Shown here: in pieces, positions 27,558 to 36,100 of the stretch
Layout: each line of letters starts with the position of its first letter
How positions within the stretch are numbered: the first letter of the stretch is position 1
Assembly (NCBI GenBank): GCA_013822245.1
Contig: PNKE01000059.1
Span: 1-64,000, forward strand
DNA length: 64,000 bases
Reading direction: 5' to 3'
Origin: Candidatus Solibacter sp.
GTDB taxonomy: Bacteria; Acidobacteriota; Terriglobia; Bryobacterales; Bryobacteraceae
Notes under the pieces: model-generated
What the model was told of the DNA's origin: nothing
What the model saw: the letters and a program-made list of their open reading frames with translations, nothing else
The model's database searches: none
Program-made: the position numbers and the translations under genes

Positions 27558-27631
27558 CCCCCCTCCCCCGCACATGCGCTAGCATAAAGGTTTTTCAGGG
27601 CGGATCCTCACATCTCATCCCTCGCCGGACC

Positions 27632-28483
27632 ATGATCGACCTCCACACACACTCCACCGCCAGCGACGGCGCAGACTCCCCCGCCGCACTGCTCCGCCTC
27701 GCCGAATCCTCCGGCCTCTCCGCCCTCGCCATCACCGACCACGACACCCTCACCGGCGTCACACAAGCCGCCGCCATCCCCTCCCCCGTCACCCTCATCA
27801 CCGGCCTCGAACTCTCCACCCGTATCCTCGAGGAATCCGATCCCGCCTCCCGCTCCGCCCACCTGCTCGGTTACTTCCTCACTCCACCCCCAGCATCCTT
27901 CACCGCCTGGCTCGAAACCCTCAAACTCAACCGCCGCAAGCGCAACCTCGAAATGGCCCGCCTGCTCCAACTCCAGGGCATGGACATCACTCTTGAGGAA
28001 GCCGAATCCCTCGGTCGCAACATCACCGGCCGCCCCCACTTCGCCCGCCTCATGCGCGCCAAGGGCTATGTCCAAAGCTGGGAAGAAGCCTTTCATCGCT
28101 ATCTTGGGGAACACGGCTCAGCCTATGTCGAGCGTGAAGATCCGCCCATCCGCGAGGGCATCGAACGCATCAAGGCCGCCGGTGGCATCACCTCGCTCGC
28201 CCACCCCTTGCGGTTGTCAAAACCCGACGAGGAATCCGAACGCCTGCTCATCGCCCGCCTGGTCTCCCGGGGCCTCGACGGTCTCGAAGTCTGGCACCCC
28301 GACCACTCCCCTTCCGACGCCGCCCGCTACCTCGCCCTCGCCGCCCGCTACTCCCTCATCACCACCGGCGGCAGCGACTACCACGGCGACAACAAACCTG
28401 GCCTCGGCCTCGGCGCATGGAACGGCGGCGAAATCCCCTCACACTCCCTCGACGGCCTTCGCCTCCGCGCCGCCAACCTTTAG
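27632..28483 (+). CDS. PHP-domain phosphoesterase (nucleoside 3',5'-bisphosphate phosphatase / RNase AM-like)
   Basis: 283 residues. Metal-binding PHP motifs: DLHTHSTASDG (residues 3-13), ITDHDTLTG (about 35-43), TGLELST (His/Glu), LGYF region, and the late DYHG with HPDHSP. This is the TrpH/YciV family, which removes the 3'-phosphate from pAp-type nucleotides and trims rRNA 5' ends in E. coli. Its 3' end overlaps the ygfZ gene on the opposite strand by 45 bases. Confidence 0.9.
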   Translation: MIDLHTHSTASDGADSPAALLRLAESSGLSALAITDHDTLTGVTQAAAIPSPVTLITGLELSTRILEESDPASRSAHLLGYFLTPPPASFTAWLETLKLNRRKRNLEMARLLQLQGMDITLEEAESLGRNITGRPHFARLMRAKGYVQSWEEAFHRYLGEHGSAYVEREDPPIREGIERIKAAGGITSLAHPLRLSKPDEESERLLIARLVSRGLDGLEVWHPDHSPSDAARYLALAARYSLITTGGSDYHGDNKPGLGLGAWNGGEIPSHSLDGLRLRAANL

Positions 28484-29365
28484 CCCCCCCGCCGCCAGCG
28501 CCTCCGCCCTCACATACCCCATCGCCCTCACCGCCCCCAACCTCGGCGACCACACCGCCGACATCACCTCGCCCGCTTCCTTTTCCCCCCACATCACCTT
28601 CGCCCCCGCCTCCGGTACGCTGTCGCCGGAGATCGCCAGCGCCGTCAGCAGCCGGTTCACATGCCCCCGGCTCCTCACCCGCTCCACGATCTCCTGCCCC
28701 AGATAGCACCCCTTGCTGAAGCTCAGCGCCTGCATCCGCCGCGTCTCCTGCGCGATATAGCCTTCCGTGATCTCCACCCCATACCTCGGCACGCCATGCT
28801 CCACCCGCACCGTCTCGGACTCCTCCAGACTCGCTTCCACCGCCCCGGCCCCCTTCAACCTCTCCACCACCTCCGCCCGCCCTTCGCTTCCAATCAACCT
28901 GTACCCCCCCGCCCCCGTCATCGACGTGTTCACAATCTCCACATCCCCCCACCGCGTGATCCCATACGCCGCCCCCGGCATCTCCGCCTCCAACCCCCTC
29001 AAAATCTCCCCCGCCCCCGGACCCTCCAGCGCCACCTCCCACGTCTTCTCCGTCACATCCTCCAGCGTCACGTCGTCGGCGATGATGTAGCGGTCAATAT
29101 GTCCGTACACCTTCTCCCGCGCCTCGGCCTCCACCATCAGCAGCAGCGACTCCTCCCGGCACAGCACCACCGCATCGGCCAGCACCCGCCCCTGCGCGTT
29201 CAGGAAAAATGCATACACGCCCTCGCCCGTCTCCAACTTCTCCACCTGGTTCGTCGTCATCGCGTGGATCAGCCGCTTCCGGTCTTCGCCCATTGCCGCG
29301 ATCCGCCCCCGCGCCGACACATCCACCAGCGCCGCCGACTCGTAAAACGCCTCGTACCCGGTCAT
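28439..29365 (-). CDS. ygfZ: tRNA-modifying protein YgfZ (folate-binding)
   Basis: 308 residues, GcvT-like fold. Helps radical-SAM Fe-S enzymes such as MiaB in tRNA modification and Fe-S repair. The diagnostic motif KGCYLGQEIVERVRSRGHV is present at about residues 222-240; upstream MTTNQVEKLETGEGVYAFFLNAQGRVLADAVV and ETRRMQALSFS also fit. Start ATG 29365. Overlaps the 3' end of the PHP gene on the other strand. Six bases downstream of a small membrane-protein gene, so likely cotranscribed. Confidence 0.93.
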   Translation of the reverse strand: MTGYEAFYESAALVDVSARGRIAAMGEDRKRLIHAMTTNQVEKLETGEGVYAFFLNAQGRVLADAVVLCREESLLLMVEAEAREKVYGHIDRYIIADDVTLEDVTEKTWEVALEGPGAGEILRGLEAEMPGAAYGITRWGDVEIVNTSMTGAGGYRLIGSEGRAEVVERLKGAGAVEASLEESETVRVEHGVPRYGVEITEGYIAQETRRMQALSFSKGCYLGQEIVERVRSRGHVNRLLTALAISGDSVPEAGAKVMWGEKEAGEVMSAVWSPRLGAVRAMGYVRAEALAAGGLKVGGAEAKAVEGV

Positions 29366-29371
29366 CGCCCT

Positions 29372-29719
29372 TTACCTCGCGAAATTCGAAAAATACAGAC
29401 CGATCGCAATCGTCACCGCGCCCGAAATCAGCGCCCCCTTGCGCCACCGTGCCAGCTTTTCCGCGCTCGCCGTCCCCCGCGCCGAAAGCAGCACGATCGC
29501 AATCACATGCAGCCCCAACAGCAATTTAATCCCGATCCCCGCATGCCAGCCCGCCGGCGCGCCCTTCATCTGCGTCATGAAGTTGAACAATCCCGTCGCC
29601 AGCACCAGCAACGCCGTCACCGCCGAAACGGCCCTCAGCCGCGGCACTTTGCCCGCAAGCAGCAGCGCGAAAAGCACCAGTCCCAGTGCCAGATGCAGAT
29701 GCAGTATTCCTGTTGTCAT
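29372..29719 (-). CDS. hypothetical small membrane protein (four TM helices)
   Basis: 115 residues. Four hydrophobic segments: LHLALGLVLFALLLAG; VSAVTALLVLATGLFNFM; IGIKLLLGLHVIAIVLLSA; GALISGAVTIAIGLYF. Two histidines in the first and third (HLHLAL, GLHVIA) recall small heme-b or cytochrome-like helix bundles, but no family is recognised. It ends 6 bases before ygfZ starts, suggesting an operon. Confidence 0.65.
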   Translation of the reverse strand: MTTGILHLHLALGLVLFALLLAGKVPRLRAVSAVTALLVLATGLFNFMTQMKGAPAGWHAGIGIKLLLGLHVIAIVLLSARGTASAEKLARWRKGALISGAVTIAIGLYFSNFAR

Positions 29720-29857
29720 GTGTGTGTTCCGGGCCCCTTCCAGCCCTTCCCTATTGTGATGCGCCGCCCCGCCCCCCGGACTCTCATCAATCGCCGGCGC
29801 CCGTGCGTAGACCGTCCCATTTCATTGCGAATTCGGCACTGGGTGCGGCAACGCCCC

Positions 29858-29894
29858 GAACCAGAATCACCGGGGGTTGATTCCTGCCTGGTTC
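29858..29894. repeat. imperfect hairpin downstream of the Panacea locus
   Basis: GAACCAG...CTGGTTC arms of 7 bases with an inner AATCA/TGATT pair and a bulge. It lies about 45 bases after the stop of the minus-strand partner gene. No T-run follows in that direction, so a Rho-independent terminator is not shown; it may be an mRNA-end structure. Confidence 0.25.
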
Positions 29895-29939
29895 ACGGTG
29901 CGGGGGATACGGCCGTGACACAGACTCGCAGCGCCCTGT

Positions 29940-30374
29940 TTATGTGTACCTCAGCATTGAGGGACAGATCTCGTGCTCCGGGTCCCACCAGATGAGCGTA
30001 CACACACCCTCCGCCAGAATCCCCCACACCCGCTCCTTGCCCGAAAGCCGGATCGACAACAAACTCTCCAGGTCATTCTGTCCGAGTTCGTTCAATCTCG
30101 CCCATGCCTTGCTGCACAAACGATCCATTGGGACCAGATGGTGCTGACTGCCATTGAGAATCTCCCCCCAGGTCATGCTCTCGAAGTTGCCGAGCTTGGT
30201 CTGGATGTCTCGCAGTTTCTCTCCATCAACGACATGCCACCCGAACGGTTCAACCATCTCCATCCGGCCAATACGCCAGGATGGCGCGAGCCGATGGTAG
30301 TGAGACGGGTCTACCGCGAAGGCGGGTCTCTTTTGAGGATTGGGTGTGAACGCGGCTTTAGGTTGCTTCTTCAT
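29940..30374 (-). CDS. putative partner (candidate toxin) of Panacea antitoxin
   Basis: 144 residues, no characterised domain recognised. A compact, conserved-looking protein: PSWRIGRMEMVEPFGWHVVD, FESMTWGEIL, HHLVPMDRLC, KAWARLNELGQNDLESLLSIRLSG, ERVWGILAEGVCTLIWWDPEHEICPS. The clustered W, H, E and the HEICPS ending could form an active site. Begins 17 bases after the stop of the Panacea antitoxin on the same strand; Panacea antitoxins are usually paired with a neighbouring toxin, so a toxin role is inferred. The N-terminus is basic (KKQPK). Base composition here is lower in GC than neighbouring genes, consistent with recent acquisition. No signal peptide or membrane helix. Confidence 0.62.
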   Translation of the reverse strand: MKKQPKAAFTPNPQKRPAFAVDPSHYHRLAPSWRIGRMEMVEPFGWHVVDGEKLRDIQTKLGNFESMTWGEILNGSQHHLVPMDRLCSKAWARLNELGQNDLESLLSIRLSGKERVWGILAEGVCTLIWWDPEHEICPSMLRYT

Positions 30375-30391
30375 CGGCCGGGCACGCGGGG

Positions 30392-30826
30392 CTATTGGAG
30401 AACCAAGCCCATGTAGTACTCGGCGAGTTCAGCGTGCCTGATCTCCTGGTGCGACGGCGCTCCCGGCACCAGTCCACGTCTGGCATTCCGCCACGGGTCT
30501 TCCTGATGGGTCAGATCGCCCAGCCATTGTGCGTCCCGATCCCCGTAGAATTCCAGCACGGCACCAATCGTCTCGATGGAATCTCCGTCCAGCGCGCTAG
30601 CGTCCCCCCCCACCGTCGAAACCGTGAAATGTCCGCGATGCGCGTTGTAGAGCTCCGGAACCACCGGCCCATTCGCCCAAGCTTCAATCCGCTCATCGAA
30701 AATCGGCCGGCTCTCCCACACCAGCGACCATGCCTGGCAGTAATAGACGAGCTTCTGCAGCTTCATCGTCGTCATCTCGCCGCGTCTGCTCAAGATGTAC
30801 TCTGCAACGTCTAGTACGCGAGCCAT
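30392..30826 (-). CDS. Panacea-domain (DUF4065) antitoxin
   Basis: 144 residues. Clear Panacea/SocA-type domain: VLDVAEYILSR, MTTMKLQKLVYYCQAWSLVWESRPIFDERIEAWANGPVVPELYNAHRG (about residues 18-65), and a variable helical C-terminus. Panacea domains neutralise unrelated toxins encoded beside them. First gene of a two-gene minus-strand operon with a good sigma-70-type promoter directly upstream (-35 30899-30904, -10 30876-30881). ATG at 30826. Confidence 0.9.
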   Translation of the reverse strand: MARVLDVAEYILSRRGEMTTMKLQKLVYYCQAWSLVWESRPIFDERIEAWANGPVVPELYNAHRGHFTVSTVGGDASALDGDSIETIGAVLEFYGDRDAQWLGDLTHQEDPWRNARRGLVPGAPSHQEIRHAELAEYYMGLVLQ

Positions 30827-30875
30827 GGTTGCTGTGCCTTTCCCTGCCCCATACTACCAGCAGTTTTCGCCGCTG

Positions 30876-30904
30876 ATAATAGTGTAACGATTTATACTAA
30901 ACAA
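30876..30904 (-). promoter_or_regulatory. sigma-70-like promoter for the Panacea operon
   Basis: On the minus strand: -35 TTGTTT (30899-30904), 17-base spacer, -10 TATTAT (30876-30881, one mismatch to TATAAT). About 50 bases upstream of the antitoxin ATG. One of the most AT-rich short stretches in the window. Confidence 0.65.
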
Positions 30905-30941
30905 CGCAACAACCTTCACTGCCCCTCCCTATACTGAAATC

Positions 30942-31580
30942 ATGATCCGTGAGATCTTCCCCGTCGGCCTTCTCCAATGCAACTGCTCCGTCTTCGCCGA
31001 CTCGACCACCCGCGAAGCCGTCGTCATCGACCCCGGCGACGGCCTCGACGACATGGCCCATCTCCAGTCCGTCCTCGCCCGCCACAACCTCAAAGTCTCC
31101 GCCATCGTCATCACCCACGCCCACATCGACCACATCGGCGCCGCCGCCAAACTCAAAAAATCCACCGGCGCCCCCGTCTACATGAACCCCGCCGACCAGG
31201 ATCTCTACTCCAACCTCGACTGGCAGGCCAACTGGCTCGGCATGAAATCCCCCGAAACCACCGAAATCGACGCCCCGGCCCGCGACGGCGACACCCTCAA
31301 AATCGGCTCCACCGATCTCCACCTCATCCACACCCCAGGCCACACCCAGGGCAGCCTCTGCGTCTACGCCCAGTCGGAAAACATCCTCGCCGCCGGCGAC
31401 ACCCTGTTCCGCGATTCCATCGGCCGCACAGACCTCCCCGGCGGCGACCCCCGCCAGATCCTGCGCTCCATCCATAACCGCCTGCTCACCCTGCCCCCCG
31501 AAACCGAAGTCATCTGCGGACACGGCCCTTCCACCACCATCGGCCGCGAGCGCGAACGCAACCCGTTCCTTCAGACCTGA
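30942..31580 (+). CDS. metallo-beta-lactamase-fold hydrolase (glyoxalase II-like)
   Basis: 212 residues. MBL metal motif THAHIDH (about residues 59-65), later HTPGHTQGSLCVY, and HGPSTTIGRERERNPF at the end, as in the glyoxalase II / hydroxyacylglutathione hydrolase subgroup (YcbL-like). Likely hydrolyses a thioester such as S-lactoylglutathione or a related metabolite. The last 10 bases overlap the convergent hypothetical gene. Confidence 0.92.
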   Translation: MIREIFPVGLLQCNCSVFADSTTREAVVIDPGDGLDDMAHLQSVLARHNLKVSAIVITHAHIDHIGAAAKLKKSTGAPVYMNPADQDLYSNLDWQANWLGMKSPETTEIDAPARDGDTLKIGSTDLHLIHTPGHTQGSLCVYAQSENILAAGDTLFRDSIGRTDLPGGDPRQILRSIHNRLLTLPPETEVICGHGPSTTIGRERERNPFLQT

Positions 31581-31843
31581 CGCCTCGTCCGCCGCAACTC
31601 CTCCATCACCGACATCACCAGTTCCTTCGACTGTTCAATCCCCTGCAAAATAATCTGCAAGTCCATCGCCGGCTTGCCCGGCTGCCGGGCGCTCTGGCAG
31701 TAAACGCCATGCTGGCCCACCATAATCAGCGAATCGGTCAACAGATCCAGCGCCACCGCCAGACGGCCCGCCTCCACGCCATGCTGGAATTCCGAGCGCT
31801 CGATCTCGTCGCGTTTGTCTTGGAATACGGATACAGGTCTCAT
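31571..31843 (-). CDS. hypothetical helical protein
   Basis: 90 residues from ATG 31843. Amphipathic helices (GVEAGRLAVALDLLTDSLIMVGQHGVY; LQIILQGIEQSKELVMSVMEELRR) with a charged N-terminus; no signal or TM. Not recognised. Its start is only 10 bases from the divergent start at 31854, so any promoter must lie in the neighbour's coding sequence. Real but low-to-moderate confidence. Confidence 0.5.
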   Translation of the reverse strand: MRPVSVFQDKRDEIERSEFQHGVEAGRLAVALDLLTDSLIMVGQHGVYCQSARQPGKPAMDLQIILQGIEQSKELVMSVMEELRRTRRQV

Positions 31844-31853
31844 GGGGAATACA

Positions 31854-32564
31854 ATGAAGGCAATTATGTTGACGCGAACTTTGTTGGTTCTCCTCTTCCT
31901 GATGCCGCTCGCCATCCTTTGGGCTCAGCAGCCCGCGGTTTCAAAAAGCTCCCGCCTCAAGGCCGACACCGGCCTCACAGCCGACCCCAACGCCGCTCTC
32001 TGGAAAGGCGCTCCCGCCGTCTTCACCGAAATCAGCGCCCGCGGCGAAGTCCAGCCCGGCCACAGAACCGAAATCCGCTCCCGCTGGACCCCCGGCAACC
32101 TCTATTTCCTCTTCATCTGCCCCTACAACGAGCTCTACCTCAAACCAGAATTCGACGCCGTCAACGAAACCAACCGCCTCTGGAACTGGGACGTCGCCGA
32201 ACTCTTCGTTGGCGCCGATTTCGTCAACATCCACCAGTACCGCGAATACCAGGTGTCGCCGCGAGCCGAATGGGTCGACCTCGACATCGACCGCAAAGAG
32301 CCCAAGCCCGAAGGCGGCTGGCTCTGGAACTCCGGCTTCACCGTCGTTGCTAAAATCGACGAAAAGAACAAGGTCTGGTACGGCGCCATGAAGATCCCCA
32401 TGAAGTCCATCACCGACAAGCCCGTCAAATCCGGCGACGAGTTCCGCGCCAACTACTACCGCATCCAGGGCCCGCCCCCCAAGAAGGTCTTCATCGCCTG
32501 GCAGGCCACCGGCGGAAACCACCACATCCCTGAAAAATTCGGCCTCCTCCGCCTCGTGGACTAA
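31854..32564 (+). CDS. exported CBM9-like / carbohydrate-binding protein
   Basis: 236 residues from ATG 31854 (alternative ATG 31842). Signal peptide (LTRTLLVLLFLMPLAILWA). The mature part has the beta-sandwich pattern of carbohydrate-binding family 9 / DOMON-like domains: DPNAALWKGAPAVFTEI, RTEIRSRWTPGNLYFLFICPY, LWNWDVAELFVGADF, EYQVSPRAEWVDLDID, and KVFIAWQATGGNHHIPEKFG. Usually binds reducing sugar ends on xylanases or acts alone as a surface binding module. 10 bases from the phosphomutase start that follows. Confidence 0.82.
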   Translation: MKAIMLTRTLLVLLFLMPLAILWAQQPAVSKSSRLKADTGLTADPNAALWKGAPAVFTEISARGEVQPGHRTEIRSRWTPGNLYFLFICPYNELYLKPEFDAVNETNRLWNWDVAELFVGADFVNIHQYREYQVSPRAEWVDLDIDRKEPKPEGGWLWNSGFTVVAKIDEKNKVWYGAMKIPMKSITDKPVKSGDEFRANYYRIQGPPPKKVFIAWQATGGNHHIPEKFGLLRLVD

Positions 32565-32574
32565 AAGCAAAACC

Positions 32575-33945
32575 ATGAACGCCAGGATCCCTCTCCGCAT
32601 CTCCCAGTTCGGGCTTCGCGGCGTGGTCGGTGCCGGACTCACGCCCACCCACGTCCTCGATTTCTCCGCCGCCTTCGGCGCCCTGCTCGGCCCGCCAGCC
32701 AAAGTCATCATCGGCCGCGACCCCCGCGCCTCCGGCCAGATGATCCGCGAAGGCGTCGCCTCGGCCCTGATGGCCTGCGGCCACGACGTAATCGACCTCG
32801 GCATCGTCTCCACCCCCGTCATCCAGCACGCCATCACCGCCACCGGCGCCCGCGGCGGCATCTCCATCGGCGCTTCCCATATGGCCGCCGAATGGAACGC
32901 GCTGAAATTCTTCGGCGAACGCGGCTCTTACCTCTCAACCGCCGAGGCCGGCGAACTGCTCGATATCTACCACCTCAAAGGCTTCGACTTCGCCCAGTGG
33001 GACGCGCTCGGCTCCTATTCCCGCGACGATTCCGCCGTCGGCCGCTACATCGACAACCTCGCCAGTGTCTTCGACTTCCCCGCCCTTCGCCGCTTCCGCG
33101 TCCTCGTCGATTGCTGCAACGGCACCTCCGCCCACATCCTCGCCATCCTCCGCGACCGCCACGGCCTCGACCTCGTCCTCATCAACGAACAGTCCGAAGG
33201 CCGCGCCTTCGCCCACGAGCCAGCCACCGACCAGCGCACCGTCCGCATGCAACTCGCCCCGCTCATGCGCCACGTCGGCGCCGACGCCGGCTTCCTCTTC
33301 GATGTCGATTCAGACCGCGTCGCCCTGGCCACCGAATCCGGCGGCGCCGTCAGCGAGGAAATGGTCCTCGTCCTTCTCGCCGACGAAATGCTCACCCTCG
33401 GCCCCGGCGACACCATCATCGCCAACCTCTCCACCACCGCCCTTCTCGATGAAGTCGCCGCCTCGCACAACGGCCGCGTCGTCCGCGTCCCCGTCGGCCG
33501 CAACGCCACCGCCGACGCCCTTGCAGGCTTCCCCCCGGAAAAGATCGCCATTGCCGGCGAAGGCACCGGAGCCGTCATGATGCCCCGGTTCCGCTTCGTC
33601 TACGATGGCATCGCCTCCATGCTCGCCATCCTCACCATGATGCATCGCCGCGCTCAATCGCTCGGCTCCATCCTCGCCGCCTATCCCAAATACTCCATCC
33701 TCAAGGGCGAAGTCCCGCTCGAATCCCACCGCATTCCGCAAATGATGGACGACATCGAATCCCGCTACCCCTCCGCCCGTAAGAACAACCTCGACGGTCT
33801 CCGCGCCGACTTCGACAACGCCTGGTTCCACGTCCGCGTCAGCCAGACCGCCCCCCTGGTCCGCGTCATCGCCGAACAGCGCGGCGACCCGCCCACCGCC
33901 CTGTTTGAAGCACTCATGGACACCGTCAGGAGCTACAACTCATGA
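32575..33945 (+). CDS. phosphohexomutase paralogue with altered catalytic motifs
   Basis: 456 residues, alpha-D-phosphohexomutase family (GlmM/ManB-like). The four-domain layout and length are normal, but signature motifs have drifted: serine loop GASHMAAEWN (S101 kept, TASHNP lost), metal loop DVDSDR (about 243-248, instead of DPDGDR), and phosphate-binding RVSQTAP near residue 421 (instead of RASNTEP). It may have altered specificity or reduced activity. Stop overlaps the start of the canonical paralogue (ATGA at 33942-33945), so both are made together, perhaps as a hetero-complex or as two mutases for different sugars. Confidence 0.88.
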   Translation: MNARIPLRISQFGLRGVVGAGLTPTHVLDFSAAFGALLGPPAKVIIGRDPRASGQMIREGVASALMACGHDVIDLGIVSTPVIQHAITATGARGGISIGASHMAAEWNALKFFGERGSYLSTAEAGELLDIYHLKGFDFAQWDALGSYSRDDSAVGRYIDNLASVFDFPALRRFRVLVDCCNGTSAHILAILRDRHGLDLVLINEQSEGRAFAHEPATDQRTVRMQLAPLMRHVGADAGFLFDVDSDRVALATESGGAVSEEMVLVLLADEMLTLGPGDTIIANLSTTALLDEVAASHNGRVVRVPVGRNATADALAGFPPEKIAIAGEGTGAVMMPRFRFVYDGIASMLAILTMMHRRAQSLGSILAAYPKYSILKGEVPLESHRIPQMMDDIESRYPSARKNNLDGLRADFDNAWFHVRVSQTAPLVRVIAEQRGDPPTALFEALMDTVRSYNS

Positions 33946-35294
33946 GCCGCGCCCACCAGCTCAAAATCTCCGTCTCCGGCATCCGCGGCGTCGTCGGCGG
34001 CTTCTTCACCCCCAACCTCGCCTGCGCCTTCGCCCAGGCCTTCGGAACCTATGTCGGACCCGGCCGCGTCATCCTCGGCCGCGACACCCGTTCCAGCGGA
34101 CCCATGCTCGAACACGCCGTCACCTGCGGCCTTCTCTCGGCCGGCTGCGAAGTCGTCAAAATCGGCGTCGCCCCAACGCCCACCGTCCAGGTCTTTGTCG
34201 CCGAAACCCGCGCCCGCGGCGGCATCGCCATCACCGCCTCCCATAACCCGCCCGAATACAACGCCCTCAAACTCTTCAACGCCGAGGGCCTGTTCTTCAA
34301 CCATTACGAGCGCGGCGAACTGCTGGAGTTGTACCACCAATCCGCTTTCACCCAGGTCCCCAATGCCGAAATGCCCGGCATCCGCTTCGATACTGAAACC
34401 GCCCCGCGCCTCCACATCGAACGCGTCCTCAGACACGTCAATGTCGACCGCATCCGCGCCCGGCGGTTCCGCGTCGCCCTCGACGGCGTCAACGGCGCCG
34501 GCTCTGAAATGAGCGTCCGCTTCCTCCGCGACACCCTCAACTGCCACCTTCACGCCATCTCCGTCTCGCCCCACCTGCCCTTCCCCCGTGAAGCCGAACC
34601 CAAACCCGAAGTCCTCGGCGACCTCCGCGATCTCATCCTCCGTGAACACTGCGACATCGCCTTCGCCCAGGACCCTGACGGCGACCGCCTCGCCGTCGGT
34701 GACGAAACCGGCCGCATTCTCGACAACGACGATGTCCTCGCCCTGGCCGTCGATTGCGTCCTCCACCGCCTCAAAGGCCCCGTGGTCGTCAACCTGACGA
34801 CATCCTCCGCCATCGACGATATCGCCGCCCGCCATGGCTGCCGCGTCTACCGCTCGCCCGTCGGCGAAGCCAATGTTGTGGATCGCATGAAATCGGCCGG
34901 CGCCGTCATCGGCGGCGAAGGCTCCAACGGCGGCATCATCTTCCCCTCGGTCCAATACTGCCGCGACTCCTACACCGGCATGGCCATGCTGCTCGACCGC
35001 ATGGCCGAAACCGGCATGACCGCCAGCCAGCTTGCCTCGACGTTGCCCGTCTACCACCGCCGCCTCGGCAAGGCGCCCTTCGAGCACGGACGGCTCGGCG
35101 CGCTGATGCAGTCGCTTGAAGCCGGCTTTCCCGGCGCAGCGACAGATCGCCGCGATGGCCTGAAGCTCACGACGGAAGACGGCTGGATCCACGTCCGTGC
35201 ATCCAACACCGAACCCATCCTCCGCATCGCCGCCGAAGCGCGCACCCCGGCCCGCCTCAACCAGTTATACGGCCAGGCCGAGAGCCTGCTCTAG
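33942..35294 (+). CDS. phosphoglucosamine/phosphohexomutase (canonical motifs)
   Basis: 450 residues. All catalytic motifs intact: TASHNPPEYN with phosphoserine S100, DPDGDR (about 240-246), GEGSNGG (sugar specificity loop), and RASNTEPILRI at the C-terminus. Interconverts hexose-6-phosphate and hexose-1-phosphate, the step before nucleotide-sugar formation in cell wall, LPS or glycan synthesis. GlmM, ManB and Pgm cannot be separated by eye; the GEGSNGG loop fits GlmM/ManB. Cotranslated with the divergent paralogue 32575-33945. Confidence 0.92.
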   Translation: MSRAHQLKISVSGIRGVVGGFFTPNLACAFAQAFGTYVGPGRVILGRDTRSSGPMLEHAVTCGLLSAGCEVVKIGVAPTPTVQVFVAETRARGGIAITASHNPPEYNALKLFNAEGLFFNHYERGELLELYHQSAFTQVPNAEMPGIRFDTETAPRLHIERVLRHVNVDRIRARRFRVALDGVNGAGSEMSVRFLRDTLNCHLHAISVSPHLPFPREAEPKPEVLGDLRDLILREHCDIAFAQDPDGDRLAVGDETGRILDNDDVLALAVDCVLHRLKGPVVVNLTTSSAIDDIAARHGCRVYRSPVGEANVVDRMKSAGAVIGGEGSNGGIIFPSVQYCRDSYTGMAMLLDRMAETGMTASQLASTLPVYHRRLGKAPFEHGRLGALMQSLEAGFPGAATDRRDGLKLTTEDGWIHVRASNTEPILRIAAEARTPARLNQLYGQAESLL

Positions 35295-35297
35295 GAA

Positions 35298-35603
35298 TTA
35301 CTTTTTCGACCCCGGCACGGGGTCCGTGAAATAAATCGTCGTCTCTTCCGGCTTCTGCTTCCGCGTCTTGTTACGGATCACCCTGTCCCGCGCCGGACCG
35401 CCCTCGCGCAATTCCAGCACCGTCGCCTCTTCGCGGCTGATCTGCTGCTTCAACTCCTCGTTCTTCCGTTCAGCCTCCAGCAACTCACCGCGCTTCCGCA
35501 TCATCGCCGGCCACCCGTTCGGCCCCGCCATCAGCGCAAACACGTAGAACCCCGCCAGCACGAAGGCCGTCAGGAACCCGAGTTGGCGCAGCAGCCTTGT
35601 CAT
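35298..35603 (-). CDS. ftsB: FtsB/DivIC-like septum formation initiator
   Basis: 101 residues. One N-terminal TM helix (GFLTAFVLAGFYVFALMAG) followed by a coiled coil (KRGELLEAERKNEELKQQISREEATVLELREG) and a basic tail, the FtsB/DivIC pattern. Bitopic divisome protein linking FtsL and FtsQ. Convergent with the phosphomutase gene, 4 bases from its end. Confidence 0.82.
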   Translation of the reverse strand: MTRLLRQLGFLTAFVLAGFYVFALMAGPNGWPAMMRKRGELLEAERKNEELKQQISREEATVLELREGGPARDRVIRNKTRKQKPEETTIYFTDPVPGSKK

Positions 35604-35705
35604 GAGCGGAACAATGCCCTAAGACTATGTTTATAATCCTTTCTGGGCCGAACTGTCCAGCAAAGGTTTACATATCTTCTCTATCTGCCCGCCCCGGAGT
35701 TCCAT

Positions 35706-36044
35706 ATGACCGACAAGATCGTCGCCTTCTCCACCTGTTCCTCCCAGGATGAGGCCCTTAAAATCGCCCGCCGTCTCCTCGATGCCCGCCTCGCCGCCTG
35801 CGTCTCCATCTCCCAACCCATCCGCAGCCTCTACCACTGGCAGGGCGCCATCCAGGACGACGCCGAGTTCATGCTCGTCATCAAATCCCGCCGCGACCTC
35901 GTCCCCCAACTCGCCGCCGCGCTGCGCGCCGCCCACAGCTACACCACCCCTGAACTGGTCGTCCTCCCCATCGTCGACGGCCTGCCCGATTACCTCGCCT
36001 GGCTCGATGCCGAACTCGCGCCGCCCGCCGCGCCGCTTGCCTGA
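35706..36044 (+). CDS. cutA: divalent-cation tolerance protein CutA
   Basis: 112 residues. CutA1 signature: STCSSQDEALKIARRLLDARLAACVSI, SLYHWQGAIQDDAEFMLVIKSRRD, HSYTTPELVVLPI..PDYLAWL. Forms ferredoxin-like trimers; copper binding and cation tolerance are attributed to it, with real function unclear. The C-terminus is proline/alanine-rich. Confidence 0.93.
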   Translation: MTDKIVAFSTCSSQDEALKIARRLLDARLAACVSISQPIRSLYHWQGAIQDDAEFMLVIKSRRDLVPQLAAALRAAHSYTTPELVVLPIVDGLPDYLAWLDAELAPPAAPLA

Positions 36045-36100
36045 CGCCCCTGACGTGTGATCCGATAGGTTGCTCAGGCGTCCGAGAGGAGAAATCCGCT

